DNA from: Flavobacterium rhamnosiphilum
GTDB taxonomy: Bacteria > Bacteroidota > Bacteroidia > Flavobacteriales > Flavobacteriaceae
Assembly (NCBI RefSeq): GCF_004349195.1
Contig: NZ_SMLG01000012.1
Span: 1 to 64,000 of the forward strand
Direction of reading: 5' to 3'
Length of the DNA stretch: 64,000 bases
In this document: piece by piece, positions 16,732 to 27,277 of the stretch
How the letters are laid out: every line of letters begins with the position of its first letter
Position numbering within the stretch: the first letter of the stretch is position 1
Position numbers and translations under genes: made by a program
The notes under the pieces: generated by a model
Databases searched by the model: none
The model's input: the letters and a program-made list of their open reading frames with translations, nothing else
What the model was told of the DNA's origin: nothing

Positions 16732-16750
16732 GACGATCAGGGCAAACACA

Positions 16751-16807
16751 TTCAAAAACTTTTTTCTGACTGAATCAGTTATCGAAAAACAGAAAAAAGT
16801 TTTTGAA
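16751..16807 (+). terminator. Long hairpin after the second receptor
   Basis: Perfect 18-bp arms (TTCAAAAACTTTTTTCTG and its complement) around a 21-nt loop. The right arm contains TTTG (16802-16805), 21 bp before a TATTTTTG box (16827-16834), so the hairpin may overlap the promoter of the next gene. Confidence 0.65.
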
Positions 16808-16857
16808 TTTTTATACCCAAATAGATTATTTTTGCAAACGCAAAACCAGCATATACA

Positions 16858-17406
16858 ATGAAAAAAAAGACTTTCAGAAATTTACATAGAGATTTAGGTT
16901 ACTTCTATATTGGACTCATCGTTTCCTTTGCTTTATCAGGGCTTATGATGAACCACAGAGAATATTGGCATCCTGATAAATACACTACCGAGACTAAAGT
17001 TATTGAAGTAAAGCTTCCTGCAGAAAGTGAAATCAATGAAAAATTTGCGGAAGATTTAGGAAAACAATTGGGTATTGATGACAAGTTCAGACGCCATAAT
17101 GTAAAGAAAGAAGTCTTTAAAATTTCTTTTGAAAAACACGATGTCGAAATTGATATGAAAACTGGAAAAGGAGAAATTGTATCTTTTATAAAAACACCAA
17201 TCATCAGCCAAACGATGAAATTGCATAAAAGCACTTCTAATTTTTGGATTTATTATTCTGATATTTTTGCACTGAGTTTAATTATTATTGCACTGACAGG
17301 AACTATTATGGTAAAAGCAGGAAAGTTCAGTTTCAAAGAACGCGGTTGGAAACTCGCTCTGGCAGGAATTTTATTTCCGTTGATTTTCTTGTTTTTTCTG
17401 GGTTAA
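16858..17406 (+). CDS. PepSY-associated TM helix protein, small
   Basis: A 182-residue inner-membrane protein with three hydrophobic helices (about 14-32, 133-152, 163-181). Conserved histidines sit at the membrane edges (FRNLHRDLG, MMNHREYWHP, MKLHKSTSN). It looks like a half-length relative of the 377-residue protein at 13189-14322 and follows the second receptor just as that protein follows the first. A role in reduction or handling of imported iron is likely by position. A TATTTTTG box at 16827-16834 suggests its own promoter. Confidence 0.78.
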   Translation: MKKKTFRNLHRDLGYFYIGLIVSFALSGLMMNHREYWHPDKYTTETKVIEVKLPAESEINEKFAEDLGKQLGIDDKFRRHNVKKEVFKISFEKHDVEIDMKTGKGEIVSFIKTPIISQTMKLHKSTSNFWIYYSDIFALSLIIIALTGTIMVKAGKFSFKERGWKLALAGILFPLIFLFFLG

Positions 17407-17432
17407 AATTCAAATTTAAGACATAACATTCA

Positions 17433-17466
17433 AAAACCTCGTTTAGAAATAGACGGGGTTTTCTGT
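17433..17466 (+). terminator. Rho-independent terminator
   Basis: AAAACCTCGT pairs with ACGGGGTTTT (one wobble) around a 10-nt loop, followed by T-rich sequence. Confidence 0.7.
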
Positions 17467-17492
17467 TTTTTACCAAACTATTATTTTTTTCA

Positions 17493-17500
17493 TATATTTG
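17493..17500 (+). promoter_or_regulatory. Candidate -7 element of the S9 peptidase gene
   Basis: TATATTTG, 42 bp before the start codon. A -33 box at the right distance reads TTAC, a weak match. Confidence 0.4.
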
Positions 17501-17542
17501 ATAGTAACAATTGATATATAATGACTTAACAAAATTTAAATT

Positions 17543-19447
17543 ATGAAAAAAACATCTATTTTATTTGGGACTTTATTAATCATAATACTTTCATCATGTA
17601 AAGATGGAAAAAAAAAGGAGGAAGCACGTTTGCCTGAACAGTATGACTTAGAAGATTTTTACAATACCAAATCGATAAGTGCATCAGGGTTTAATGACGA
17701 TGAAACTAAAGTCCTAATAAACAATAACACTACAGGAATCTACAATGCGTATGAGTTATCTATCGCTGATACTACTGCTATAGCATTGACAAAATCTACT
17801 AAAGAAAGTATTTATACTGTAGATTATTTACCTGGAAGTTCTAAATTTATTTATTCGGCAGATGAAGGAGGAAATGAGAATTCTCATTTATTTCTAATGG
17901 ATCGTAAAAGTAATAATCCAAAAGACATCACTCCTTGGGCAAATAGTGCCAATAGCTTTATTGGCTGGAGCCATGACAAGAAAAGCATGTACATAAATAG
18001 TAACAAGCGAGATGTAAAGTATTTTGATATTTTAAAATTAGACTCTCTAACCTGGAAACCAACGATTTTGTACCAAAATGAATCCGGTTTAACCCCGTCA
18101 GTAATTAGTAAAACGGAACGCTATATAGCACTTACCAAAGAAATCACTACGGATAAAAACGAAATGTATTTATACGATAGTAAGACCAAAACAACCAAAC
18201 GTCTCAGTAGCGATAAAGAAGCAAATTGGAGTCCGATGGCTTTTGAAAAAAATGACAGCATTTTTTATTATACCAGTAATGAAGATAAAGAATTCAGTTC
18301 GCTAATCAAATACAATATCAATACTGGAAAATCAGAAAAAATATTTGAAGATAAATGGGATGTAATGTATATGTCTTTAAGTGAAAAGGAAAAATATCGT
18401 ATTATTTTTGTGAACAATGATGGAAAAAATAAAGTACTACTTTTTGAACATGCTACCGGAAAACCGCTAAAGCTACCAGACTTTGATGATGGTGATGTAA
18501 TAAATGTAATCATTTCCAATAGTGAAAATAAATTATTACTGACAGTAGGGAGCAGTACCAGCTCGCCAAACTTATATCTTTATGATATCCCTTCCAAAAA
18601 ACTAAAACAACTGACCTCCACTCTGAGCAAAAAAATTAATCAGAATGACCTTGTAAAAGCCGAAGTGATTCGTTTCAAGTCTTTTGATGGCAAAGAAATT
18701 CCAGCCATTTATTACAAACCTTTGCAAGCTTCCAAAAACAATAAAGTTCCGGCATTAATCTGGGTGCACGGCGGACCTGGCGGGCAAAGTCGCATTGGAT
18801 ATTCAAACACCATACAATATCTTGTTAATAAAGGATATGCGGTTTTGGCCGTAAACAATCGTGGTAGTAGTGGCTATGGAAAAACATTTTACAAAATGGA
18901 TAATAAAGATCACAGCAACGGAGATTTAAAAGACTGTATTTGGGGCAAAAAGTGGCTAACACAACAGGATTATATTGATCCGAATGCTATTGGTATTTAT
19001 GGCGGAAGCTATGGCGGATGCATGGTTTTAGGCGCATTAGCATTCCATCCTGAAGAATTTAAAGTAGGTGTGGATTTATTTGGTGTTGCAAATTGGCCTA
19101 GAACATTAAAAAGTATTCCTCCTTATTGGGAATCATTCCGTAAAGCGCTATATGATGAAATGGGAGATCCCTATACTGCTGATAGTATTCGATTGAAAAA
19201 AATATCACCATTATACAATTACGATAAAATAAACAAACCATTACTTGTTTTCCAAGGTGCCAATGATGTAAGAGTATTGCCTGTAGAAAGTGATGAAATT
19301 GTAGTTGGAGTAAAGAAAAATGGAGTGCCGGTTCAATATGTAGTATATCCAGATGAAGGACATGGTTTTCAGAAAAAGGAAAACCAAATTGCCACAACAA
19401 AAACAACATTACTCTTCTTAGATAAATACCTAAAATCGAAGAAATAG
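17543..19447 (+). CDS. S9-family prolyl oligopeptidase, lipoprotein
   Basis: A 634-residue serine peptidase. A lipobox signal (IIILSSC, C19) anchors it in the envelope. Residues about 40-370 are beta-propeller-like repeats; the C-terminal alpha/beta hydrolase carries the nucleophile S489 in GGSYGG, with D575 (GANDVR) and H607 (DEGHGF) completing the triad. HGGPGG at about 411-416 forms the oxyanion region. It probably trims peptides in the periplasm. It follows the iron genes but has its own promoter and terminator, so no functional link is implied. Confidence 0.9.
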   Translation: MKKTSILFGTLLIIILSSCKDGKKKEEARLPEQYDLEDFYNTKSISASGFNDDETKVLINNNTTGIYNAYELSIADTTAIALTKSTKESIYTVDYLPGSSKFIYSADEGGNENSHLFLMDRKSNNPKDITPWANSANSFIGWSHDKKSMYINSNKRDVKYFDILKLDSLTWKPTILYQNESGLTPSVISKTERYIALTKEITTDKNEMYLYDSKTKTTKRLSSDKEANWSPMAFEKNDSIFYYTSNEDKEFSSLIKYNINTGKSEKIFEDKWDVMYMSLSEKEKYRIIFVNNDGKNKVLLFEHATGKPLKLPDFDDGDVINVIISNSENKLLLTVGSSTSSPNLYLYDIPSKKLKQLTSTLSKKINQNDLVKAEVIRFKSFDGKEIPAIYYKPLQASKNNKVPALIWVHGGPGGQSRIGYSNTIQYLVNKGYAVLAVNNRGSSGYGKTFYKMDNKDHSNGDLKDCIWGKKWLTQQDYIDPNAIGIYGGSYGGCMVLGALAFHPEEFKVGVDLFGVANWPRTLKSIPPYWESFRKALYDEMGDPYTADSIRLKKISPLYNYDKINKPLLVFQGANDVRVLPVESDEIVVGVKKNGVPVQYVVYPDEGHGFQKKENQIATTKTTLLFLDKYLKSKK

Positions 19448-19471
19448 AATAATTGAAAAATAAGTTTAAAG

Positions 19472-19512
19472 AAAAAAACTATCTCATTCTTACAACGAGA
19501 TAGTTTTTTTTA
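19472..19512 (+). terminator. Rho-independent terminator
   Basis: AAAAAACTATCTC pairs with GAGATAGTTTTTT around a short loop, followed by a T run. Confidence 0.85.
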
Positions 19513-19625
19513 TCCTAAAACTTTCAAATACAGCTATACTATGTTCCGTTCAATATATAAACCAACCGAAAATTTGGTGAATTGTAACCAACTTAATTGA
19601 AGTTGCGAGACATTGTATAAAAAGT

Positions 19626-20003
19626 TTAATTTATTTGAATTCCGTTTTTTTCAAGTAATTCAAAAAGAGAGATACTTTGATTTGGCTCATATTTCTCTAC
19701 ACCACTTTGATACCATTTTGTTATCAAATTCATCTGATGTGAAGTATAGCCATCTGTATCGATACTTAAGCCTAGTAAACCCGCCAAAAGAAAATCTTCC
19801 AAAACTTTATTAGTAACAATACATTGTGGAATTCCATCACTAATACATCCGTTCATCCTCTCATAATCCGATCTTCCTGAATCAAATCCAGCAATAAAAG
19901 CTTCATTCCTTTTTGCATAATTAAATTCCAGAAATGGATTCAAACCAATTGAATATCCTTCAAAATAATGTTGTCTATATGTTGGACTAAATATTTTTTT
20001 CAT
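19626..20003 (-). CDS. Hypothetical protein
   Basis: A 125-residue soluble protein that I do not recognise. Visible features are GYSIGLNPFLEF near the N-terminus, AFIAGFDSGRSDYERMNG at about 36-53, and a leucine-rich helix FLLAGLLGLSI at about 71-81. No signal peptide or membrane span. It stands alone in an AT-rich gap between the S9 peptidase and valS. Composition is coding-like, and length suggests a genuine gene. The small size and isolation would fit an immunity-type protein, but nothing shows that. Confidence 0.55.
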   Translation of the reverse strand: MKKIFSPTYRQHYFEGYSIGLNPFLEFNYAKRNEAFIAGFDSGRSDYERMNGCISDGIPQCIVTNKVLEDFLLAGLLGLSIDTDGYTSHQMNLITKWYQSGVEKYEPNQSISLFELLEKNGIQIN

Positions 20004-20209
20004 TTCTATACTAATCTAATGATTGAGAATTCTATGACAAACATATTAACAATATTTCAGAAAATGCACAAAAATCGTTTAAAGGAGAAAATACTCTTTA
20101 AATCACAATACAATTGACGTTTATCGATGAAATATTATCAAATTATAATAAATCGCAAGTATTCCCCTTTTACCAAAGACGAAATTATTTATTCAATTTT
20201 TCAACAAAA

Positions 20210-20245
20210 AAAATCCCATCACGTTATAAAATGAGATGGGATTTT
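20210..20245 (-). terminator. Terminator after valS
   Basis: AAAATCCCATC pairs with GATGGGATTTT around a 14-nt loop. An A run on the plus strand gives the T tail on the minus strand. Confidence 0.8.
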
Positions 20246-20268
20246 GAATGTTATAAATAAGCTAAATT

Positions 20269-22902
20269 TTATTTCAATCCAGCCAAACTATGCTCAATGG
20301 TTTCAATTTTTGCTAAAGCATCCGCTTCTTTTTGTCTTTCGTTTGCCAAAACTTTCTTTGGCGCACCCGCCACAAATTTTTCATTTGCCAGTTTGTTTTG
20401 AACAGATTTCAAGAAACCTTGCGTATACACTAACTCTGCAGTAAGTTTTGCAATTTCCTCTTCTACATTAATATTTCCAGTAATTGGAATGAAATATTCA
20501 TTCGATTTTACACGGAAAGACAAAGCGCCATCCACTTTATCCGAAACATATTCTAACGAAGTGATGTTTCCTAATTTAGTCACCACTGAATCAAAATACG
20601 TTGAAGCTTTATCATTGTTTACCGCTTTCAATTCGATTGTATCTTTAAACGGAATATTTTTGTCTTTACGAATCGTTCTTATCCCAGAAATCACTTCAAT
20701 TGTATTTTCAAAATCAGCAATTAGACCTGCATTAAAAGGTTTCATTTCTGGCCAAGTCGAAACAATTAAAGCTTGTTCAGGAGTTCTTTCGGCAAGAATC
20801 TGCCAAATTTCCTCTGTCAAGAACGGCATAAACGGATGCAATAATTTCAAGTTATTTTCAAGCATTTCTATGGCTTTCGCCAAAGTTACGCTGTCAATTG
20901 GCTGTTGGTATGCCGGTTTTATCATTTCGAGAAACCAAGAACAGAAATCATCCCAAACCAATTTGTAAATTCCCATTAAAGCATCGGAAATCCTGTATTT
21001 TTCAAAATTATCTTCAATTTCTAAAAGGGTTTGTTGCAATTTGGCTTCATACCATTCAATTGCCACTTTTGAAGATTCCGGCTGCGGAATAGTATCCGAA
21101 ACTTCCCAACCTTTTATTAGTTTGAACGCATTCCAAATTTTATTGGTAAACGCTTTTCCCTGGTTACACAATTCTTCGTCAAACATGATGTCGTTCCCTG
21201 CAGAAGCACTCAAAAGCAATCCAACACGAACACCATCGGCACCAAATTTTTCAATCAAATCCAAAGGATCAGGTGAATTTCCTAATGATTTAGACATTTT
21301 ACGTCTTTGTTTGTCACGAACCAAACCAGTCAAGTACACATTCGTAAATGGTTTTTTGCCTGTATATTCATAACCCGCAATAATCATTCTAGCTACCCAG
21401 AAAAACAAAATATCCGGTCCGGTTACTAAATCATTCGTTGGATAATAGTATTTAAAATCTTCACTTTCCGGATCCATAATTCCTCCAAAAACCGACATTG
21501 GCCACAGCCAAGAAGAGAACCAAGTATCAAGAGCATCTACATCTTGTTTTAGGTTTTCGGTGGTTAGGTTTTGGTTGTTAGTTTTAGTCTTTGCCAATTC
21601 TAAAGCTTCTTCGATAGATTCAGCAACTACAAAATCTTCTTTACCGTCGCCGTAGAAATAAGCCGGAATTTGTTGTCCCCACCACAATTGACGGGAAATA
21701 TTCCAGTCACGAATGTTATTTAACCAATGTGCATACGTATTATTAAAACGTGCTGGATGCAATTTAATTTCACCATCAACCAAAACAGATTTAATAGCCG
21801 GTTTTACCAAATCTTCCATTTTCAAGAACCACTGATCTGACAAACGAGGTTCGATAACCGCTTTGGTTCTTTCAGAAGTTCCTACTTTATTCAAGTGTGT
21901 TTCTGTTTTGGCTAATGCACCAATAGTTTCTAACTCTTTGGCAATTGCCTCACGAACCACAAAACGATCTTTTCCTTGGTAGTGTAAACCAAAACTATTT
22001 AAAGTCGCATCTTCATTGAAAATATCAATAATCTCCAAATTATGCTTCTCCCCTAGTGCTTTGTCATTCATATCGTGCGCCGGAGTCACTTTCAAACATC
22101 CCGTTCCAAATTCAATATCAACATATTCATCTTCGATAATTGGAATTACTCTTCCACAAATTGGCACAATTGCTTTTTTGCCTTTCAAATGAGCAAAACG
22201 TTCATCATTTGGATTAATACAAATAGCCGTATCTCCAAAAATAGTTTCCGGACGCGTGGTTGCAATCGTCAGGAAGTCTTCACTTCCTTCGATTTTATAT
22301 TTTAAGAAATATAATTTCCCTTGTTGTTCTTCGTAAATTACTTCTTCGTCAGATAGAGTAGTTTTCGCTTCAGGATCCCAGTTTACCATGCGGTATCCTC
22401 TATAAATCAAGCCTTTGTTGTATAAATCCACAAAAGAACGAATTACAGAAGCTGACATATCAGGATCCATCGTAAACTTGGTTCTTTCCCAGTCACAGGA
22501 AGCGCCTAGTTTTTTCAATTGATCCAGAATCACACCACCGTATTTATCAGTCCATTCCCAAGCGTGAGCCAAAAATTCTTCGCGTGTTAAATCATTTTTA
22601 TTGATTCCTTCGGCTTTTAATTTGGCTACTACTTTGGCTTCGGTAGCAATCGATGCGTGATCAGTTCCTGGAACCCAACAAGCATTGAAACCTTTGAGCC
22701 GCGCTCTTCTAATTAATACATCTTGAATAGTGTTGTTCAACATGTGTCCCATGTGCAAAACTCCGGTGACATTAGGCGGAGGAATTACTATGGTATATGG
22801 TGTTCTATGGTCTGGTTCTGAGTGAAAATAATTGTTCTTCATCCAGTAGTCATACCACTTATTCTCAATAGTTTTAGCGTCAAATTGTGCAGGAATTGTC
22901 AT
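20269..22902 (-). CDS. valS: Valyl-tRNA synthetase
   Basis: An 877-residue class I synthetase that charges tRNA-Val. The HIGH motif is HMGH at 50-53 within [15 protein letters not shown], and KMSKS is at 535-539. The editing CP1 domain (about 190-400), the [10 protein letters not shown] segment and the C-terminal coiled-coil arm (about 810-877) are all present, so the protein is complete. Length is standard for Bacteroidota ValRS. It is monocistronic, with a terminator at 20210-20245. Confidence 0.97.
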   Translation of the reverse strand: MTIPAQFDAKTIENKWYDYWMKNNYFHSEPDHRTPYTIVIPPPNVTGVLHMGHMLNNTIQDVLIRRARLKGFNACWVPGTDHASIATEAKVVAKLKAEGINKNDLTREEFLAHAWEWTDKYGGVILDQLKKLGASCDWERTKFTMDPDMSASVIRSFVDLYNKGLIYRGYRMVNWDPEAKTTLSDEEVIYEEQQGKLYFLKYKIEGSEDFLTIATTRPETIFGDTAICINPNDERFAHLKGKKAIVPICGRVIPIIEDEYVDIEFGTGCLKVTPAHDMNDKALGEKHNLEIIDIFNEDATLNSFGLHYQGKDRFVVREAIAKELETIGALAKTETHLNKVGTSERTKAVIEPRLSDQWFLKMEDLVKPAIKSVLVDGEIKLHPARFNNTYAHWLNNIRDWNISRQLWWGQQIPAYFYGDGKEDFVVAESIEEALELAKTKTNNQNLTTENLKQDVDALDTWFSSWLWPMSVFGGIMDPESEDFKYYYPTNDLVTGPDILFFWVARMIIAGYEYTGKKPFTNVYLTGLVRDKQRRKMSKSLGNSPDPLDLIEKFGADGVRVGLLLSASAGNDIMFDEELCNQGKAFTNKIWNAFKLIKGWEVSDTIPQPESSKVAIEWYEAKLQQTLLEIEDNFEKYRISDALMGIYKLVWDDFCSWFLEMIKPAYQQPIDSVTLAKAIEMLENNLKLLHPFMPFLTEEIWQILAERTPEQALIVSTWPEMKPFNAGLIADFENTIEVISGIRTIRKDKNIPFKDTIELKAVNNDKASTYFDSVVTKLGNITSLEYVSDKVDGALSFRVKSNEYFIPITGNINVEEEIAKLTAELVYTQGFLKSVQNKLANEKFVAGAPKKVLANERQKEADALAKIETIEHSLAGLK

Positions 22903-23119
22903 TTTATTGTGGATCGTTTAATCGTTAAATTCAATTGTTTGTTGATTCAGTTAAACGAATAACCAAATCAACAAATAACCTTTTAGACTTTGGTCTGATA
23001 TTTGTAATTCTAATTGGAGACAAAAGTAAATAATTAAGTACACTATAAAAAGAGAAATAAAAATTTGTACCTTAATTAATAAGGAACTAAATTTACTAAA
23101 TGATTTTAAATTCAAGAAA

Positions 23120-23506
23120 ATGAAAAAAATAATAGCTTTATTCACATTCGCGTTAATCAGTAGTATCGGTTTTGCTCAAAATGGACCTAAAATTGAGTTT
23201 GCTGCCAAAGACAACACGATTGATTATGGAAAGGTTACCAAGAATGAAAATGGCTCTCGTGATTTTATCTTTACAAATACAGGTAATGCTCCATTAATTA
23301 TTACTAATGTACTATCTACTTGTGGATGCACGGTACCTACAAAACCAGACGAGCCAATCATGCCAGGAAAAACAGGAAAAATAACCGTTAAATACAACAT
23401 GGCTCCCGGTCCTATCAGAAAAACACTAACTGTTGAATCAAATGCAGTCAACTATGAAGCCGGAAGGGTTGCTCTAAAAATTAAAGGAGAAGTTATTTCC
23501 AATTAA
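23120..23506 (+). CDS. DUF1573 secreted protein
   Basis: A 128-residue exported protein with a signal peptide (1-19, ending GFAQ). The mature part is one immunoglobulin-like DUF1573 domain, recognised by DYGKVTKNENGSRDFIFTN at about 35-53 and ITNVLSTCGCTVP at about 61-73 with its paired cysteines. DUF1573 proteins are common periplasmic proteins in Bacteroidota with no assigned biochemical role. It has its own terminator, shared with the converging gene. Confidence 0.85.
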   Translation: MKKIIALFTFALISSIGFAQNGPKIEFAAKDNTIDYGKVTKNENGSRDFIFTNTGNAPLIITNVLSTCGCTVPTKPDEPIMPGKTGKITVKYNMAPGPIRKTLTVESNAVNYEAGRVALKIKGEVISN

Positions 23507-23528
23507 TATCAGAATTAAAAATAAATAA

Positions 23529-23566
23529 AAAAACGCTTTTGGATAAATCTTTCCAGAAGCGTTTTT
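23529..23566. terminator. Bidirectional terminator
   Basis: AAAAACGCTT(T)TGG pairs with CCAGAAGCGTTTTT between two convergent genes, with Ts on both strands. Confidence 0.8.
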
Positions 23567-23569
23567 AAT

Positions 23570-24898
23570 TTATAATATATCATACAATTGAAACCTGAAT
23601 TTTAAGATTTCGCTTTTACGTTCCACCTCCAAAGTAATCCATTTTTCTTCTTCCGACTTAAAAAGAGCATTAATTTCTTGCAATGAGTGTGTATGGATTG
23701 GATTATTATTAATCAAAAGGATTATATCACCTTTTTTCAATCCCGCGTTGGCGGCTGGAGAATTTTTCCTAACATTGGCAACCTCATAAATAGGCTTTAA
23801 TTGAAATTTATATTTAAACTCATTCGTAACTTTAGTCCCGTCAGACTCATAGTAATTTGAGCTCAAGGGAACAGTTTCCATTCGAACGGTTTCCTGAACC
23901 CACTGCAATCCATTATGTTGTACCTCTACACCACTTTTATTATAGCTAAATGGAGCCTGATAATCACTATTCTTTTTTAGATACATTTGTTGTTTTTGGT
24001 AATCGAATATAACCGTAAATCGCTTCATGATTTCACCTCCTACTGATCCCATTCGATCTGGTACTATGGTGACATTTCTAATCGAAATCGAGTCTGGAAA
24101 AGCCACTACGGGATTATTAAATTCAAAATCTGCCATCTGGAATTTTTGAATTCTACCTCTTTTACCTTCTATGTCGCCGCTAAAACCTCTTCCCAAAAAA
24201 TCATCGAAATTTTTCAATGGAACTTTAATCGATTCAGAACGGCCTTGAAACAACCAAACTGCATCACTATTGCCTATATCTATCAATAATTTAACGGGAA
24301 CATTCCGATTATCCTGATACACCGTACTTTTTAGATAAGGCTTCAATTTCTCGATAGTAATAGGAATAGTATTAAACTTTTTTTCAATTTTAGTTCGGTT
24401 TTTATCAGTGTCTTTGTAAACAATCACTCTCTTTTTTTGGTAATTAATTTCCACTAAATTATTTCGAAAAAACTGATACCCAATAATCCCGTTTACTGGA
24501 ATTCCTATATGAGACGATAAATTAAAATCGGGATCTAAAACAATATAAAGCATATGATTCCTATTCTTTAAACTGCTAAATTCCAAAATATTATTTGTAG
24601 ATTTTAATCCTTCAACAGCCGCTTGACTTCCTAACCCTTTTAATAATATTTTTTCGGCATTAAAAAAACGAACTTCTTTTTTATCTTCCAAACTAAACAA
24701 TATGGTTTCGGCAACACCGGTATCTAACAAAAAATTCAACTCTATACCATTCACTTTAATAGGTACAAAAACCAAATTATTGATCAATTTAAAAGGTACG
24801 CTGACTTTATTAACGTCTTTTTCAAAATGAAATCCTTGTTGTGCAGAAACAGCAGAAACAAATAGGCAAATGAGAAATAAAAATAGTGTTTTTTTCAT
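23570..24898 (-). CDS. Retropepsin-like aspartyl protease with PDZ domain
   Basis: A 442-residue exported protein. I start at 24898 because that Met begins a typical signal peptide (MKKTLFLFLICLFV, cleaved after SAQ). Two aspartyl-protease-like units follow: one with the active-site triad D59-T-G in NFLLDTGVAET, and one with DIG in VKLLIDIGNSD near residue 200. The C-terminus (about 365-440) is a PDZ domain with the groove sequence GLKKGDIILLINN. Such proteins are periplasmic in Bacteroidota. The second site has Ile for Thr, so it may be inactive or structural. Confidence 0.82.
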   Translation of the reverse strand: MKKTLFLFLICLFVSAVSAQQGFHFEKDVNKVSVPFKLINNLVFVPIKVNGIELNFLLDTGVAETILFSLEDKKEVRFFNAEKILLKGLGSQAAVEGLKSTNNILEFSSLKNRNHMLYIVLDPDFNLSSHIGIPVNGIIGYQFFRNNLVEINYQKKRVIVYKDTDKNRTKIEKKFNTIPITIEKLKPYLKSTVYQDNRNVPVKLLIDIGNSDAVWLFQGRSESIKVPLKNFDDFLGRGFSGDIEGKRGRIQKFQMADFEFNNPVVAFPDSISIRNVTIVPDRMGSVGGEIMKRFTVIFDYQKQQMYLKKNSDYQAPFSYNKSGVEVQHNGLQWVQETVRMETVPLSSNYYESDGTKVTNEFKYKFQLKPIYEVANVRKNSPAANAGLKKGDIILLINNNPIHTHSLQEINALFKSEEEKWITLEVERKSEILKFRFQLYDIL

Positions 24899-25025
24899 TG
24901 TTATTCTTTTACATAAAAATAGTAAATAAATCATATCAAAAATGCAGATTTAACAATATATACGCATATTGATTATAATAAATTCGAAAAAAAAATTGCA
25001 AATTTGCAACTCAATAATTAAGACT

Positions 25026-26228
25026 ATGCCAAAAATATCAAACAAAGGGAAACAGATGCCCGAATCACCAATACGAAAATTGGTTCCCTACTCAGAAATA
25101 GCTAAGAAAAAAGGACATAAAGTATACCATTTGAACATTGGTCAACCGGATATCAAAACTCCTGAAGTTGCCATGAATGCAGTTAAAAATATTGATTTAA
25201 CTATTTTAGAATACAGTCATTCCGCAGGAAATGAAAGCTACAGAAAAAAATTATCGGCTTATTATACCAACCAAGGGATTCCTGTAAATATAGAGGATAT
25301 CATAATCACTACCGGTGGATCGGAAGCACTTATGTTTGCTATGGGAAGTACTATGGATCAGGGTGATGAAATTATCATACCAGAGCCATTTTATGCTAAT
25401 TACAATGGATTTTCAACAGCTTCAGGTGTTACTGTTGTTCCTGTAATTTCAACTATTGAAACAGGTTTTGCTTTACCGGCAGTTGAAGATTTTGAAAAAC
25501 TGATTACTCCAAAAACAAAAGCGATCCTTATTTGCAATCCAGGAAATCCAACCGGATATTTATATTCGAAAGAAGAAATTATGCAACTAGCTGCTTTGGT
25601 CAAAAAACATGATTTATTCTTGATTTCTGACGAAGTATATCGTGAGTTTACGTACGATGGCGACATCCATTATTCAGTAATGAATGTTCCAGGACTTGAA
25701 GAACACGCTATTATGATTGATTCTGTTTCCAAAAGATACAGCATGTGTGGCGCGAGAATAGGATGTATTGTTTCTAAAAACAAAGAAGTCATGGCTACCG
25801 CTATGAAATTTGCGCAAGCAAGATTGAGTCCTCCTACTATTGAACAGATTGCAAGTGAAGCAGCTTTGGATACTCCAAAAAGTTATTTTGACGAAGTGAT
25901 TTCGGAATATAGAGAGCGAAGAGATACGCTAATTAATGAGTTGAACAAAATTGAAGGTGTTATAGTATCAAAACCAAAAGGTGCTTTCTACTGTATTGCA
26001 CAACTGCCGGTTGACAATGCTGATGCTTTTGCACAATGGCTTTTAGAAACGTATGATTTTAATGGTGAAACGGTAATGGTAGCGCCTGCAGCAGGTTTCT
26101 ACTCGACTCCGGGAATGGGATTAAATCAGGTTCGAATTGCTTATGTATTAAAGAAAGAAGATTTAATTACTGCTGTATCTATTTTGAAAGCGGCAATTCC
26201 AGTTTATAATGCAACTCAATCCAAATAA
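25026..26228 (+). CDS. Class I/II pyridoxal-phosphate aminotransferase
   Basis: A 400-residue fold-type I aminotransferase close to aspartate aminotransferases. The PLP-binding lysine is K236 in SVSKRYSMCGARIG. Other landmarks are NIGQPDIKTP near the N-terminus and ICNPGNPTGYLY at about 160-171. I start at 25026, since the upstream in-frame Met at 24969 adds a low-complexity stretch not found in the family. The amino-acid substrate cannot be set by sequence alone; aspartate is most likely. It is a single-gene unit. Confidence 0.88.
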   Translation: MPKISNKGKQMPESPIRKLVPYSEIAKKKGHKVYHLNIGQPDIKTPEVAMNAVKNIDLTILEYSHSAGNESYRKKLSAYYTNQGIPVNIEDIIITTGGSEALMFAMGSTMDQGDEIIIPEPFYANYNGFSTASGVTVVPVISTIETGFALPAVEDFEKLITPKTKAILICNPGNPTGYLYSKEEIMQLAALVKKHDLFLISDEVYREFTYDGDIHYSVMNVPGLEEHAIMIDSVSKRYSMCGARIGCIVSKNKEVMATAMKFAQARLSPPTIEQIASEAALDTPKSYFDEVISEYRERRDTLINELNKIEGVIVSKPKGAFYCIAQLPVDNADAFAQWLLETYDFNGETVMVAPAAGFYSTPGMGLNQVRIAYVLKKEDLITAVSILKAAIPVYNATQSK

Positions 26229-26274
26229 AAAAAACACTCCCATTTTGGTATCCTAAAATAGAACTAATTTATGA

Positions 26275-26310
26275 AAAGGCAGTAACGTAACAGTTACTGC
26301 CTTTGTTTTT
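26275..26310 (+). terminator. Rho-independent terminator
   Basis: Perfect 12-bp arms AAAGGCAGTAAC and GTTACTGCCTTT around a 6-nt loop, then a T-rich tail. Confidence 0.85.
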
Positions 26311-26446
26311 ACAACCAGTTTAGAACAAACCAACGCTTTTGTGACCCTAAAGTCGTCTTAAATAGTAAGCGCTATAGAAATTCTTTAATTTTTATTATTT
26401 ATCTTTACCGCTTAAATATTTACACCCACAATAATAGTAGCTTTTA

Positions 26447-27118
26447 ATGATAAACAACGAAGAATTTCAAGACGAAATAGGAAACAATCATATTAGTACC
26501 AATGCAGAAAATCCAGTACGAAAGGATGCTTTTGACATTACAGATGAAATAAAAATAGACAAAATAAAAAAAGATGTCGAAAATATTCTGATTACACTTG
26601 GAATGGACTTGACAGATGACAGCTTAAAAGGTACGCCCAATCGTGTTGCCAAAATGTTTGTAAAAGAAATTTTTGGAGGTCTAAATCCTGCCAAAAAACC
26701 AAAAGCTTCTACTTTTGACAATAACTACAAATACGGCGAAATGTTAGTTGAAAAAAACATTATCGTTTACTCTACCTGTGAACATCATTTATTGCCAATT
26801 ATAGGAAGAGCCCATGTGGCTTATATTTCCAATGGAAGGGTGATTGGACTTTCTAAAATGAATAGAATTGTAGAATATTATTCCAAAAGACCCCAAGTAC
26901 AAGAGCGTTTAACGATGCAAATTGTTCAAGAATTACAAATTGCTTTAGGCACTGAAGATGTCGCTTGCGTTATTGATGCCAAACATCTATGTGTAAATTC
27001 CAGAGGAATAGGCGATATTGAAAGTAGTACCGTAACCTCAGAATTTGGCGGGAAATTTAAAGATGCTCAAACTAAAAGAGAATTTTTGGATTATATTAAA
27101 TTAGAAACAAAGTTCTAA
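26447..27118 (+). CDS. folE: GTP cyclohydrolase I
   Basis: A 223-residue enzyme that converts GTP to dihydroneopterin triphosphate at the start of folate synthesis. The zinc and active-site cysteine/histidine cluster is C111-E-H-H in STCEHHLLPI. KMNRIVEYYSKRPQVQERLT and the second zinc ligand in DAKHLCVNSRGI follow, in family order. The N-terminal 45 residues are acidic and variable, as in other Bacteroidota FolE. It is followed by a repeat-rich gap before cysS. Confidence 0.95.
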   Translation: MINNEEFQDEIGNNHISTNAENPVRKDAFDITDEIKIDKIKKDVENILITLGMDLTDDSLKGTPNRVAKMFVKEIFGGLNPAKKPKASTFDNNYKYGEMLVEKNIIVYSTCEHHLLPIIGRAHVAYISNGRVIGLSKMNRIVEYYSKRPQVQERLTMQIVQELQIALGTEDVACVIDAKHLCVNSRGIGDIESSTVTSEFGGKFKDAQTKREFLDYIKLETKF

Positions 27119-27182
27119 AATAGAAATAAACTTCATTAGTAACGATAAAGCCCTAGCCCTGATTGTAGTGAAAATCCTTTTA

Positions 27183-27260
27183 TTCGTTTTTTTTTAAACG
27201 AAAAAAGATTGTAACGTAAAGCAGGAATAAGCTCCTGATTGCCACGTTCCTCGCAATGAC
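27183..27260. repeat. Hairpin plus dispersed repeat between folE and cysS
   Basis: TTCGTTT (27183-27189) and AAACGAA (27196-27202) form a hairpin. The segment 27237-27260 (complement starts GTCATTGCGAGGAACGTGGC) resembles a dispersed intergenic repeat known from many Bacteroidota genomes. Confidence 0.5.
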
Positions 27261-27277
27261 AAATAAAAAAACACAAA

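Noticed and set aside
21540..21600. Low-complexity TTAGGTTTTCGGTGGTTAGG-like stretch inside valS
   Set aside because: It encodes [13 protein letters not shown], which fills the usual loop before DTWFSSW without changing its length, so it is probably native coding sequence and not an insertion.
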